From Spirochaetia bacterium UBA6919 (lineage in GTDB: Bacteria; Spirochaetota; UBA6919): DNA of 23,508 nt. The stretch lies in assembly GCA_002450905.1 (NCBI GenBank), contig DKAT01000044.1, positions 1 to 23,508 on the forward strand. The letters run 5' to 3'. Positions within the stretch are counted from its first letter, which is position 1, and each line of letters starts with the position of its first letter. Positions 1 to 7,981 of this stretch are shown here, in pieces. The notes under the pieces are model-generated. The model did no database searches. It was not told where the DNA came from and saw only the letters and a list, made by a program, of their open reading frames with translations. Position numbers and translations under genes: made by a program.

Positions 1-299
1 AGAGTGCCTACATAATAGGTATCCTGAGAGCCAAGATAACCTGGAAACTCGGTTTCAATCTCCCCGTGAGCGACCCTTTCTTCTTTAGCTTTCTCAAGGG
101 CTTTGAGCTGGGACTCAGTTAGAATGAGATTCTCCTTAGCCATCTTCTCTTCCAGTGCTTTAAGACGTAAGGACATCTTTTGAAGATCATGTCTCATCCA
201 AACACTTCTCACTCCTCCCGGAGATATGAAAATCCCTTCTTTCTTCAGTTCGTTACTCACTCTAAGTTGACCATAGGCTGGATTATTGATATCAATTAG
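1..299 (-). pseudogene. DDE (rve-type, IS3/IS481-like) transposase, 5'-truncated and running off the left edge
   Basis: Reading the minus strand from about 299 down to 1 gives an uninterrupted frame that begins LIDINNPAYGQLRVSNELKK. It continues through motifs IFISPGGVRSVW, RHDLQKM, LTESQLKALE, AHGEIETEFPGYLGSQDT and YYVGTL. I recognise this as the stretch between the helix-turn-helix and the integrase core of a widespread HTH plus rve transposase (IS3/IS481-like). The DDE core would lie beyond the left edge. The frame is closed by a TAA at 303-305, so the N-terminal HTH half is missing and no proper start is visible; the first in-frame GTG or ATG falls inside conserved sequence. The homology starts right at the stop codon of the alkC gene. 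This suggests a decayed or truncated insertion sequence. Whether the distal part is intact cannot be seen. Confidence 0.8.
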
Positions 300-1377
300 A
301 TTTTAATTGTAGTGGATAACTATGTTGTACAGATCCGTTAAGAATAAGGCTCAGAGTGTGAATACCGGGGTAGTGTTTACGGGTGCTTCGGTCTTGAAAG
401 GAGTGTTTTTTTTGGATGAGATGAATCCCCGGATCAAATATCTTTTCGGTGATCTGGAAAACCTTTTTGGATACTTTATTATTGAATTTTTGAGAATCAA
501 TGGCATATTCTACTCTGACTTTACAGGGCTCATTATCCATATTATGCAGTTCAAAAGAAAATATCAGATCCTCACCCATGGATAAAGTATTATGGGAACA
601 GCAAAAGTTTTTAAGAACACAGTGTTGGGATGCTTTAAATCCAAATAGATTTAGAGCTCGCGGATTTCCTTTTTTTAATAAACCTCTACAAGCATGTTTA
701 ATTAACCAATCCGTATTTTTATTTTTTCCAAACCATCGTTCACAAGTTTGTAACATGAGATCATCATAATCTTTTGAAAGGTCATTTAAACTATTCGCCA
801 CACTTTTAAGGACATACATCTCCGGATCATCTTTCAGGGCTTCTAATATGGGCAAAATAACTTCAGGATTTGTTTTCAACTGAGGGACGGACATTCCCCA
901 GGGGAGTCTTAATCGGGATCCTTCACTGGCAAAACGCCTTACATGGACATTCTCATCTTGAGTGCATTCATACAGAAGATCAATGCTTTCCTTAAAATAT
1001 TTGTTTAAAAAAGGCCTTATAGCGAATTCAGAACTCCCAAATCGGGTAAAATATTTTAGGGAGGACAAGGATAATTCCAGATAATCCAATCCATAAACTT
1101 CCACATAATCAGGAAATACCATACCTTCAAAATCACCAAATTGTGGTGCAACCTGTTTTAAAATATGGATACTTTCTGGATAATCATCGGGTAATAATTT
1201 ATTAAGACACAAAGTGATATGCCTCATCTTCTCCTTGAGCTCTTTATTTTCCCAGCCATCATATAGGAATGATTGAAATGACCCAGTATCAAATGGGGGA
1301 TAGACCTTCTGAATGGATTCGGATAACTTTTTAATGAATGCATCTTTAAAATATTTATTCTTAAGCAGTTCTGGCAT
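292..1377 (-). CDS. alkC: AlkC-type DNA alkylation repair glycosylase with C-terminal Ig-like domain
   Basis: A 361-residue protein of the HEAT-like-repeat DNA glycosylases that excise alkylated bases such as 3-methyladenine without base flipping. The N-terminus (PELLKNKYF, QKVYPPFD, FLYDGW) and the central block (VHVRRFASEGSRLRLPWG, PEVILPILEALKDD, YVLKSVANSLNDLSKD) are typical of the AlkC branch and form the helical repeat body, residues about 1-245. Residues about 250-361 are beta-rich and match the Ig-like domain found in part of the family. I chose ATG 1377: the frame is open to a TTG at 1416, but family members start at this point and AGGGA precedes the ATG at a longish distance. The gene is the last of a run of minus-strand genes (90-nt gap upstream), and its TGA lies at the edge of the transposase remnant. 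Length is normal for the family, so the remnant does not seem to have cut it. Confidence 0.88.
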   Translation of the reverse strand: MPELLKNKYFKDAFIKKLSESIQKVYPPFDTGSFQSFLYDGWENKELKEKMRHITLCLNKLLPDDYPESIHILKQVAPQFGDFEGMVFPDYVEVYGLDYLELSLSSLKYFTRFGSSEFAIRPFLNKYFKESIDLLYECTQDENVHVRRFASEGSRLRLPWGMSVPQLKTNPEVILPILEALKDDPEMYVLKSVANSLNDLSKDYDDLMLQTCERWFGKNKNTDWLIKHACRGLLKKGNPRALNLFGFKASQHCVLKNFCCSHNTLSMGEDLIFSFELHNMDNEPCKVRVEYAIDSQKFNNKVSKKVFQITEKIFDPGIHLIQKKHSFQDRSTRKHYPGIHTLSLILNGSVQHSYPLQLKSN

Positions 1378-1467
1378 ATTAATTTCTGATCCCTGTATAA
1401 TCTGTTTATTAACCAATTATGGTTAAGTAATTGTCAATCCCATCCAAAATCATCACCCCCTACACTA

Positions 1468-1893
1468 TTAAAACTCCTTAACAAACTTATAATGACTATT
1501 GATAAATCCTTTCGAAAAATAAAACCCGTGGGCGGATGTCCTGATCTGATTACAAGCCACCTCCACCTGGACACATCCTTCTTGATCAGCCCATTTCAAG
1601 AGATCATCCATGAGGAGTCCCCCAATCCCCTGATCACGATAATTGGAATCCACCACAAGTTCCTGAATCTCTCCCACTTTCCCGCAGTGATGCAACAATT
1701 CGTTGATATACAGACTCCCAAATCCAATCACCACCCCATCCAGTTCCGCACAGATATATCGAATCGTTGGGTTATCCAGATTTCTTTCAAACAGAATTGT
1801 GATCTTCTCCCTGTCGAAGGTATAATCTTCCAACTGACAGACTAACTGATAAACAGCCTCCCGATCATCCCATTGTGCTTCTCGGATAAACAT
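1468..1893 (-). CDS. phnO: PhnO-like aminoalkylphosphonate N-acetyltransferase (GNAT)
   Basis: A 141-residue single-domain GNAT acetyltransferase that would use acetyl-CoA. The acetyl-CoA binding motif A is RDQGIG at residues 86-91. It resembles E. coli PhnO along most of its length as I remember that protein: the AVYQLVCQLE start, LHHCGKVGEIQELVV in the middle, AHGFYFSKGF and the end SHYKFVKEF, with nearly the same size (PhnO 144 residues). PhnO acetylates 1-aminoalkylphosphonic acids. No other phosphonate genes are visible here, so the true substrate may be another small amine and the symbol is tentative. AAGG lies seven nucleotides before ATG 1893. It follows the second GNAT gene by 20 nt and is probably cotranscribed with it. 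Confidence 0.75.
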   Translation of the reverse strand: MFIREAQWDDREAVYQLVCQLEDYTFDREKITILFERNLDNPTIRYICAELDGVVIGFGSLYINELLHHCGKVGEIQELVVDSNYRDQGIGGLLMDDLLKWADQEGCVQVEVACNQIRTSAHGFYFSKGFINSHYKFVKEF

Positions 1894-1913
1894 TCAAAAC
1901 CTTTACCCCCTCA

Positions 1914-2384
1914 TCAAGATTTCCCAGCCAATTCTTTTATCATAAACACCGTATCCTTATTCTGATAGATAATTCTTTCCAATTCTACCCAACCCTTCCT
2001 TAAGTACAGCTGTTCAGCCGTATTGGTATATAAATAATATTGACTGATATTCATTTTAAATAGTAATCGATCCATATAATCCAGCATGAGACCCCTAATA
2101 CCCCTAGATCTCATCGATGGAATGGTGTATAATAAAGATAACCAGGATTGATATTTTTTGTATTGGGGTTCAAATCGCAAAAGATTCACTTCATTGTAGA
2201 TACCCGCAGTGACAACGGGTTCTTCATCGACGAATCCTACTATTTGTAAGGGGATAGAATGAGTATATTGATTTAATTTAACTGATGTTTGAGAGATATC
2301 AAATCCCCAACCTTCAAAATACCACCGAGCAATCAATGGAATAGTCTCTTGGCACTCAATAATGTTTTTAAAATGGATTTTCAT
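1914..2384 (-). CDS. GNAT family N-acetyltransferase, substrate unknown
   Basis: A 156-residue protein with the GNAT layout: a long N-terminal helix region (CQETIPLIARWYFEGWGF), the beta strands LQIVGFVDEEPVVTAGIY, the core strand LSLLYTIPSMRSRGIRG and the terminal YLYTNTAEQLYLRKGW block common to amino-group acetyltransferases. In motif A (R92-S-R-G95-I-R97-G98) the usual small residue after G-x is an Arg, a mild departure that may alter pyrophosphate contacts. ATG 2384 has no clear Shine-Dalgarno and lies 9 nt after the upstream gene, which fits translational coupling. The substrate cannot be told from sequence. Family assignment is sound. Confidence 0.75.
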   Translation of the reverse strand: MKIHFKNIIECQETIPLIARWYFEGWGFDISQTSVKLNQYTHSIPLQIVGFVDEEPVVTAGIYNEVNLLRFEPQYKKYQSWLSLLYTIPSMRSRGIRGLMLDYMDRLLFKMNISQYYLYTNTAEQLYLRKGWVELERIIYQNKDTVFMIKELAGKS

Positions 2385-2393
2385 ATTTGATGA

Positions 2394-2702
2394 TTATTTA
2401 GTACTGGAATTTTGAAGTAATGTAACATAAATACACCTTTGATCATCATTAGAGTAATACCAACATTGAATATCTGCAAGAATATTTCTAACTTGCCAGT
2501 GCTTCAAAATAGTTTTCTTATCTTTAGATGGATAAAATTGAATGAGATGATCATTATACATCATCTGTAGTGAATGAGATGCCTTTGTCCAAGGGGTTAA
2601 CTCATCGCCTTCATAATTTCCGATTCTAAAAATATCAATAATTGTTTTTAAGTTAACATCTTCTGCTTCTAAATAATCAATCAATTCAAGTTCAGGCAAC
2701 AA
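2394..2702 (-). CDS. Small protein of unknown function
   Basis: A 102-residue frame that opens with two TTG codons (2702 and 2699). An upstream in-frame TAA at 2709-2711 limits the start, and no ATG occurs before the MMYND motif about halfway along. Composition is protein-like: acidic first half (LPELELIDYLEAEDVN), then mixed beta and alternating residues (WQVRNILADIQCWYYSNDD, CIYVTLLQNSS). It has no signal peptide or membrane segment and I recognise no family. It sits 9 nt before the GNAT gene on the same strand, so it may head that small operon, although the ribosome site is weak. The frame could also be a 5'-truncated remnant. Confidence 0.45.
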   Translation of the reverse strand: MLPELELIDYLEAEDVNLKTIIDIFRIGNYEGDELTPWTKASHSLQMMYNDHLIQFYPSKDKKTILKHWQVRNILADIQCWYYSNDDQRCIYVTLLQNSSTK

Positions 2703-2829
2703 ATAATATTACTCTATATAAAATCTTGTTATAATAATAATTGAATTAAATTTAATCCCACTCCTCAAGAAAGTCAAAACGCTTATCGATCAATAAAATG
2801 TCTTTCAATAGATCATCAATGGATTCTCA

Positions 2830-3543
2830 TCAGACTCCACCATAGGACGTGATTTTAATATAACCCTCGGAGTCTTTCTCAATAGTTAAATCAACATGGA
2901 TTGTTGCCTGTGGATTGGAGTAGAATTGATCCTTCTTATTGAGTGAAAAGGGCTTTTTCCTATAGATATTTTTACGATGTTCGTTGGCACAGAGTCTCCC
3001 GATTAAGAAAGCCTCTTCTAGGGTGATGTCCTTGATTTTGAGGATATACCAGGATTCTTCATATCCCATGTGTTCTTCATGAATGACCTCAAACAACTTA
3101 TATTTTTGAATGGAAACAACATCCATATGCTCACGATTTTTAGTTATAACAGATTTGTCTATTTTTTGGAGAGATCCAACAGGGATTAACTGGCTATCGG
3201 CATAATGTTTCAGACTTTTACAATCCTTTGGAGGAGCTGGGAGAGGACTGAGGTATCCATCAAATACATATCCTATTTTATTACCAGTGCTTATTCTCAC
3301 CCAATTTCCTTTGATTCCTTCTGATTGATACGCCCATTTTGTTTTATGAAGTATTTTTATCCGTGCACCATAAGGAACTGAGCCGATTACTTTCCCTTTG
3401 ATAGACGGTTTCGACCTTATATTTAATCTGGAAGCAAGGACATTTAAATATGAGCCATTTTGATATTCTACAGTATAACCACCACTTATTGAGAGAATCA
3501 GAGGTATCCCACCCCAAATTAGAATCCATAATATACTTTTCAT
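2830..3543 (-). CDS. Secreted or envelope protein with bacterial SH3 domain
   Basis: A 237-residue protein. ATG 3543 is preferred over the ATG two codons upstream because GGAG lies at a proper distance only from it. Residues 1-20 form a signal peptide (KSILWILIWGGIPLILSIS). Residues about 34-99 are a bacterial SH3 (SH3b) domain: LNVLASRLNIRSKPSIKGKV, GSVPYGARIKIL, GNWVRI and KIGYVFDGYLSPLP. Such domains commonly bind peptidoglycan or cell-wall peptides. The rest (about 100-237) is a soluble region with no recognised fold. It contains ESWYILKIKDITLEEAFLIG and a beta-rich tail, so it is likely periplasmic. Neighbours give no functional link. The in-frame sequence after the stop is coding-like; see the findings. 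Confidence 0.7.
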   Translation of the reverse strand: MKSILWILIWGGIPLILSISGGYTVEYQNGSYLNVLASRLNIRSKPSIKGKVIGSVPYGARIKILHKTKWAYQSEGIKGNWVRISTGNKIGYVFDGYLSPLPAPPKDCKSLKHYADSQLIPVGSLQKIDKSVITKNREHMDVVSIQKYKLFEVIHEEHMGYEESWYILKIKDITLEEAFLIGRLCANEHRKNIYRKKPFSLNKKDQFYSNPQATIHVDLTIEKDSEGYIKITSYGGV

Positions 3544-3690
3544 GATCATCTCCAGAAATCAATTGATATATACAAATATACTCTCATGATGATATAATTC
3601 AAGACAGATTTGCAAGTTTATTTATTTTTTCCGATAAGTACTCCCTAAATCATCTTTGATCCATCAACAGGTCTTAAAGGACAAGATAAG

Positions 3691-5190
3691 TTATTTTTCT
3701 GATTTCATCTGCATCTTTGAAAGCACGCTATTCTTCCTTCCATAAGTAAAATAGATAATAATACCAATGGCAAGCCAGATCACCAGCCGATACCAGTTCT
3801 CAGCAGGGAGTGAAAACATCAGTAGTAAACAAAGGAGGACGGATGCAATGGGGATATAAGGAAATAGAGGGGATCGAAAGGGACGTTCCGCTTCTGGGTG
3901 TATCTTTCTCATTACGAGAACCGCAATAGATACAATGATGAAGGCAAATAGTGTCCCGATATTCACCAGTTCAGCCAGTACCCGAAGGGGTAGGGTGCCA
4001 GAACATATTGCTACAAATATTCCTGTAAGAATTGTGGATTTCCAGGGTGTACGATATTTCGGATGAATCGCACCAAAAAATCCTTCTGGGAGAAGACCAT
4101 CCCGTGCTATAGCAAGTAATATTCTTGGTTGAGAGAGCATTAGTACAAGAAGAACGGATGTAATTCCTGTAATAGCACCCAGAGAGATGATAAACTGTGC
4201 CCAGGGAAGCCCTACCTGACTGAATGCTTTGGATACCGGTGCATCGACATGGATCTGGTTATAAGGAACCATTCCTGTAAGAACAGCAGAAACAGCCATG
4301 TAGAGAAAGGTACAGATAACAAGAGATACTAAGATTGCAATAGGAACATCCCGATTAGGTTTCTTCGCCTCTTCGGCATGGGTAGAAATGGAATCAAACC
4401 CAATATAGGCATAAAATATTGTTGCTGCACCAGCGATCATTCCAAGGGGTATACCACCAGATCCAGTCTGGCCGAATAAAGTTGACCCAAATACACTTAT
4501 TCCTGTGTATCCAAAAGGTGCAAATGGGAACCAGTTTTCTACTTTAATGTAGAATACCCCAAGTACGATTACAAATATTACAACTGCTAGTTTTACAATT
4601 ACCATGAGAGTATTGAATATTGAACTTTCCTTGATACCCTTGACAAGCACAACAGTCACTAATACTGATATGAGAACAGCAGGGAGATCCAAAATAGAAC
4701 CTGTCGCCACCAGCTTTCCTGTACTAGGATTAAAATCAAATGGTGAGTTAGCAATTATCTTGGGGAGCTTTATTCCAAGAAGACCAATGAAATCCTGAAA
4801 ATAATGTGACCAACCATGGGCAACCGATGAGGAAGCCATAGCATATTCCAGGACAAGATCCCAACCAATGATCCATCCAAGGAATTCACCCATCGTAGCA
4901 TAGGCATAGGTATAAGCTGATCCTGCTACAGGAACCATAGAAGAAAATTCCGCATAACAGAAGGCTGCAAATATACAAGCAAGACCAGATACCCCATAGG
5001 ATAGTATGATCGAAGGACCTGCCTTATCATGTGCCGCAATTCCTGTTAAAACAAAGATACCCGTACCAATAATGGCACCAATTCCAAGACTGGTCAAGGC
5101 TACTGGTCCCAATATTCTTCTTAAACGGTTATCACTTCTCATTTCTTCGAGTAACAACGATAACGGCTTCTTTCTAAAAAGATATTTCAT
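3691..5190 (-). CDS. APC-superfamily amino acid permease, cationic amino acid transporter (YfnA/CAT) type
   Basis: A 499-residue inner-membrane secondary transporter with about 12 hydrophobic segments. The first transmembrane segment carries the unwound substrate-site motif GIGAIIGTGIFVLTG (residues 36-50). It is followed by the CAT-family signature CYAEFSSMVPVAGSAYTYAY, and later by FYAYIGFDSISTHAEEAKKP and SQPRILLAIARDGLLP. These place it with YfnA-like and eukaryotic-CAT-like amino acid permeases; the exact substrate is not readable. ATG 5190 is chosen over an open extension to 5259 because AGAGGG lies five nucleotides before it and the protein then begins KYLFRKKPLS like its relatives. 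It is transcribed alone, divergent from the small membrane protein at 5332. Confidence 0.9.
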   Translation of the reverse strand: MKYLFRKKPLSLLLEEMRSDNRLRRILGPVALTSLGIGAIIGTGIFVLTGIAAHDKAGPSIILSYGVSGLACIFAAFCYAEFSSMVPVAGSAYTYAYATMGEFLGWIIGWDLVLEYAMASSSVAHGWSHYFQDFIGLLGIKLPKIIANSPFDFNPSTGKLVATGSILDLPAVLISVLVTVVLVKGIKESSIFNTLMVIVKLAVVIFVIVLGVFYIKVENWFPFAPFGYTGISVFGSTLFGQTGSGGIPLGMIAGAATIFYAYIGFDSISTHAEEAKKPNRDVPIAILVSLVICTFLYMAVSAVLTGMVPYNQIHVDAPVSKAFSQVGLPWAQFIISLGAITGITSVLLVLMLSQPRILLAIARDGLLPEGFFGAIHPKYRTPWKSTILTGIFVAICSGTLPLRVLAELVNIGTLFAFIIVSIAVLVMRKIHPEAERPFRSPLFPYIPIASVLLCLLLMFSLPAENWYRLVIWLAIGIIIYFTYGRKNSVLSKMQMKSEK

Positions 5191-5331
5191 GATATCCCTC
5201 TTCTGCTCACAGAAATCTTTAAATCTATGACCACTTGAATCAAATAAATTTAACCTCAATTATTCAGAAAGTCAAAAAACCCATCGATAATTATCATATA
5301 TTTCTTATGAAGTGAATCAATAGTGTGTTGA

Positions 5332-5709
5332 ATGAATAAAATTTATTACATAATATTTATATTACTACTTATAAGTCTTCCAGATCAACTTTACGCCCAC
5401 GGTGGTCTTGATGTCATACCTGCATACTGCTTTATTCTTCTCTTCACTATCGTTATCCTTCCAATAATCATTTATTCGATTGGTCAATATGTTTCAAAAG
5501 AAGGAAATGGAAAGCCCTGGGCTATTCTAATAGGGACTATTCTTGGTCACCTCATGAGTATAGTTTTCATTATTCTCGATTTAGAATACGATATACTCTT
5601 TCTTAAAACATTACCGATCAAAATGGACTATTTTGTCATAGCACTGATAGTCCTTATCTCATCTATAGGTGGATTATTTGGATTAATATTATCAAGACGT
5701 CGTGGATAA
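5332..5709 (+). CDS. Small membrane protein of unknown function
   Basis: A 125-residue protein. It has an N-terminal signal-like hydrophobic segment ending in LPDQLYAHGG, which offers a plausible cleavage site after YA. Three further hydrophobic segments follow, at about 31-50, 63-84 and 99-121, and it ends in a basic LSRRRG tail. No catalytic or metal motif stands out apart from one His-Gly-Gly right after the possible cleavage site. No clear Shine-Dalgarno precedes the ATG. It is divergent from the permease across a 141-nt gap. I do not recognise the family; it could be a small inner-membrane protein or a transporter accessory. Confidence 0.6.
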   Translation: MNKIYYIIFILLLISLPDQLYAHGGLDVIPAYCFILLFTIVILPIIIYSIGQYVSKEGNGKPWAILIGTILGHLMSIVFIILDLEYDILFLKTLPIKMDYFVIALIVLISSIGGLFGLILSRRRG

Positions 5710-6060
5710 TTTCCTAACAGACTATTCTATCTGAATAGGCGATGGCAAAAATACCAGAATTCAATGACCTTAATTGTCCAAAATTTCGTAGTCAATCATT
5801 GATACTCAACACCATCGGAATCAAATTTTTTAGTTCCGATATTGATTTATTTTAATGCCTTGGGTATAGTATTTTATATTTTTATAAAGGTTTGATAACA
5901 ATTAATTATCATAAGATGTTCATCAAATCCAATTGGTTTAACTTATCGGCAAACATATATTGCATCTGTGTAGATCTTTATGGATTATATCCCTTTGTGA
6001 GCGTAGCAGAAATCATCATTAACGTACTAAACTACAAAATATTATCAGTATAAAATTAAT
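5710..6060. other. 351-nt gene-free gap with a hairpin repeat
   Basis: No coding frame of credible composition was seen in this stretch between two tail-to-tail genes. It holds the first copy of the 27-nt hairpin element (5814-5840). It also holds a TGATAA/TTATCA inverted pair at 5893-5911. The rest is AT-rich without recognisable structure. Confidence 0.6.
5814..5840. repeat. Hairpin repeat element, copy 1
   Basis: Perfect 7-bp inverted repeat ATCGGAA / TTCCGAT around a 13-nt loop. A second copy at 11315-11341 has the same arms, the same loop length and matches at 23 of 27 positions. It lies 104 nt past the end of the small membrane protein gene. It might act in transcript termination or stability, or be a small dispersed repeat. 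No U-tract follows it on the plus strand. Confidence 0.55.
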
Positions 6061-6522
6061 TTATTTTAAAACTGCTTTCTGGTATGTCTCTAATAATTTG
6101 GGATACTCAATGGATCCGTGGTGATGTACCTGTTTCCAAGTTCCATTACTCATTTGGAAAATACGACTGGTTCGAATGGCTAATTGAATCTCCTGATGAT
6201 TCTTTTTAAAATATCCTCTTTCCCTGCCTACCGCATAAAACATCGTATCCGTTTGATGAATGGTATAGTCATAATACTCCACATAAACTTCTGCCTGTCC
6301 ATTGAATATCCTATCATATACTTGTTGAATTTGATCCCAACCTCTCTTCACTCCACCCAGGGGATTGCTCATCGCAATATCATCCGATTGATCCCAGTTC
6401 TCTGACATCAGTTGAATATTCCGATGATTAAACGCCTTATAAAATTGTACCAGAGCTAGATAGGGTGTTGATAAATCCCCCATGTCCTCTTGACCCGTAA
6501 TAGCTTCTTGAGTCGTTTTCAT
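6061..6522 (-). CDS. NTF2-like (SnoaL/YybH-type) protein
   Basis: A 153-residue cytosolic protein with the cone-shaped NTF2-like fold. It begins with helix LALVQFYKAFNHRNIQLMSE, then a strand with WDQSDDIAMSNPLGGVKRGW, helix DQIQQVYDRIF, and beta strands YAVGRERGYF, LAIRTSRIFQ and TWKQVHHHGSI. The layout matches small stand-alone SnoaL_3-type proteins of unknown function. The conserved W-x(5-6)-P and final HHHGS stretch are typical for them. ATG 6522 is used, not the ATG at 6537, because AAGGAG lies five nucleotides before 6522 and the upstream ATG overlaps that site. The gene is divergent from gltA across 162 nt. Family fold is clear; function is not. Confidence 0.75.
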   Translation of the reverse strand: MKTTQEAITGQEDMGDLSTPYLALVQFYKAFNHRNIQLMSENWDQSDDIAMSNPLGGVKRGWDQIQQVYDRIFNGQAEVYVEYYDYTIHQTDTMFYAVGRERGYFKKNHQEIQLAIRTSRIFQMSNGTWKQVHHHGSIEYPKLLETYQKAVLK

Positions 6523-6684
6523 TAAATCTCCTTCCATCCATTCCCATTGGACAATTTAAGAACCCTTGTTGAAATGGATAATTGAATGGTCAGAAAATAT
6601 ACTGAATTTTAACGGAAAATTAATATACAAATCATTATAGTCGGTGTTCATAAATTTTAGTAGAATATATTTTCGGGGGAAATT

Positions 6685-7980
6685 ATGGCAAAACAAACCG
6701 TTACTCTTATTGATAATCGCACAGGGAAAACTATCGAACTACCCATCACTCAAGGTTCCACGGGTCCATCGGTTTTCGATATCAGTACCATTTATAAAGA
6801 ACTCGGTTTATTTACCCTCGATCCTGGATTCGTCACTACTGCAAGCTGTGAAAGTAAAATAACTTTTATTGATGGCGAAGAAGGAATATTACTTTATCGC
6901 GGATACCCTATAGAACAACTTGCCGAGCAGAGTAATTTCCTTGAGGTAGCCTATCTCCTCCTCCACGGTGAGCTTCCTGATGAGAAGACCTATAAGCAGT
7001 TTGAATACAATATATTGCACCATAGTATGTTCCATGAGGGACTCAAAAGTTTTTATAACGGATTCCGCCGAGATGCCCATCCTATGGCGATTATGGTGGG
7101 TGTTATAGGGGCATTGTCTTCATTCTACCACGATTCCACTGATATCCATGACGAACGCCACAGAGAAGTCTCTGCCCATCGGATGATTGCCAAGATGCCG
7201 ACCATTTCTGCCGCCAGTTATAAGTACTCCATTGGACAACCGTTTAACTATCCTAATAATCGTATTGGCTATGTGGATAATTTCCTCACCATGATGTTCT
7301 CCGTCCCCTGTGAACCTTATGAAGTGAATCCTGTTGTGGTGGATGCTCTGGATAAGATATTAATTCTCCATGCTGATCATGAACAAAACGCAAGTACTTC
7401 AACGGTTCGACTTGCAGGAAGCTCTCAGGCCAATCCCTTTGCATGTATTTCTTCTGGTATAACTGCCTTATGGGGACCAGCCCACGGTGGAGCTAATGAA
7501 GCCGTTCTTAAGATGCTTGCAGAAGTTGGGGATGTTAAGAATATTCCTAAATATATAGAAAAGGCGAAGGACAAGAATGACCCGTTTCGCTTGATGGGAT
7601 TTGGTCACCGCGTCTATAAAAACTACGATCCCCGGGCTAAGATCCTTAAAAAGAGCTGTGATACCATATTAAAAGAATTGAAAGTTCATGATCCCCTTTT
7701 TGAAACAGCCATGCGACTTGAGGAGATTGCCTTAAATGATCCGTATTTTATAGAAAAGAAGCTCTATCCAAATGTGGATTTCTATTCAGGAATTATTTTA
7801 AAAGCCATTGGGATACCCATTAATATGTTCACAGTGATTTTCGCTCTCGCCAGAACGGTAGGTTGGGTTTCACAGTGGATTGAAATGATAGCCGATGAGG
7901 GGCACTTCAGAATAGGACGTCCCAGACAGCTATATACGGGATATGATACACGAGATTATGTTCCTATGAACAAAAGATAA
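6685..7980 (+). CDS. gltA: Citrate synthase (type II, hexameric Gram-negative type)
   Basis: A 431-residue enzyme that condenses acetyl-CoA and oxaloacetate to citrate, the entry step of the TCA cycle. Length and sequence match the Gram-negative type. All three catalytic residues are visible at a constant +3 offset from E. coli numbering: His267 in GPAHGGANE, His308 in GFGHRVYKNYDPRA and Asp365 in VDFYSG. His229 is in the conserved HADHEQN. The N-terminal small beta domain (VTLIDNRTGKTIELP, VFDIS) typical of this type is present. A GGGGAAATT stretch precedes the ATG as ribosome site. It is monocistronic. It ends one base before the tail of the metallophosphoesterase gene on the other strand, with no room for a dedicated terminator between them. 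Confidence 0.97.
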   Translation: MAKQTVTLIDNRTGKTIELPITQGSTGPSVFDISTIYKELGLFTLDPGFVTTASCESKITFIDGEEGILLYRGYPIEQLAEQSNFLEVAYLLLHGELPDEKTYKQFEYNILHHSMFHEGLKSFYNGFRRDAHPMAIMVGVIGALSSFYHDSTDIHDERHREVSAHRMIAKMPTISAASYKYSIGQPFNYPNNRIGYVDNFLTMMFSVPCEPYEVNPVVVDALDKILILHADHEQNASTSTVRLAGSSQANPFACISSGITALWGPAHGGANEAVLKMLAEVGDVKNIPKYIEKAKDKNDPFRLMGFGHRVYKNYDPRAKILKKSCDTILKELKVHDPLFETAMRLEEIALNDPYFIEKKLYPNVDFYSGIILKAIGIPINMFTVIFALARTVGWVSQWIEMIADEGHFRIGRPRQLYTGYDTRDYVPMNKR

Positions 7981-7981
7981 T

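Noticed and set aside
3344..3562. A 72-residue minus-strand frame overlapping the SH3 gene
   Set aside because: It is a shifted frame over the SH3 gene's signal peptide and SH3 domain, without independent evidence.
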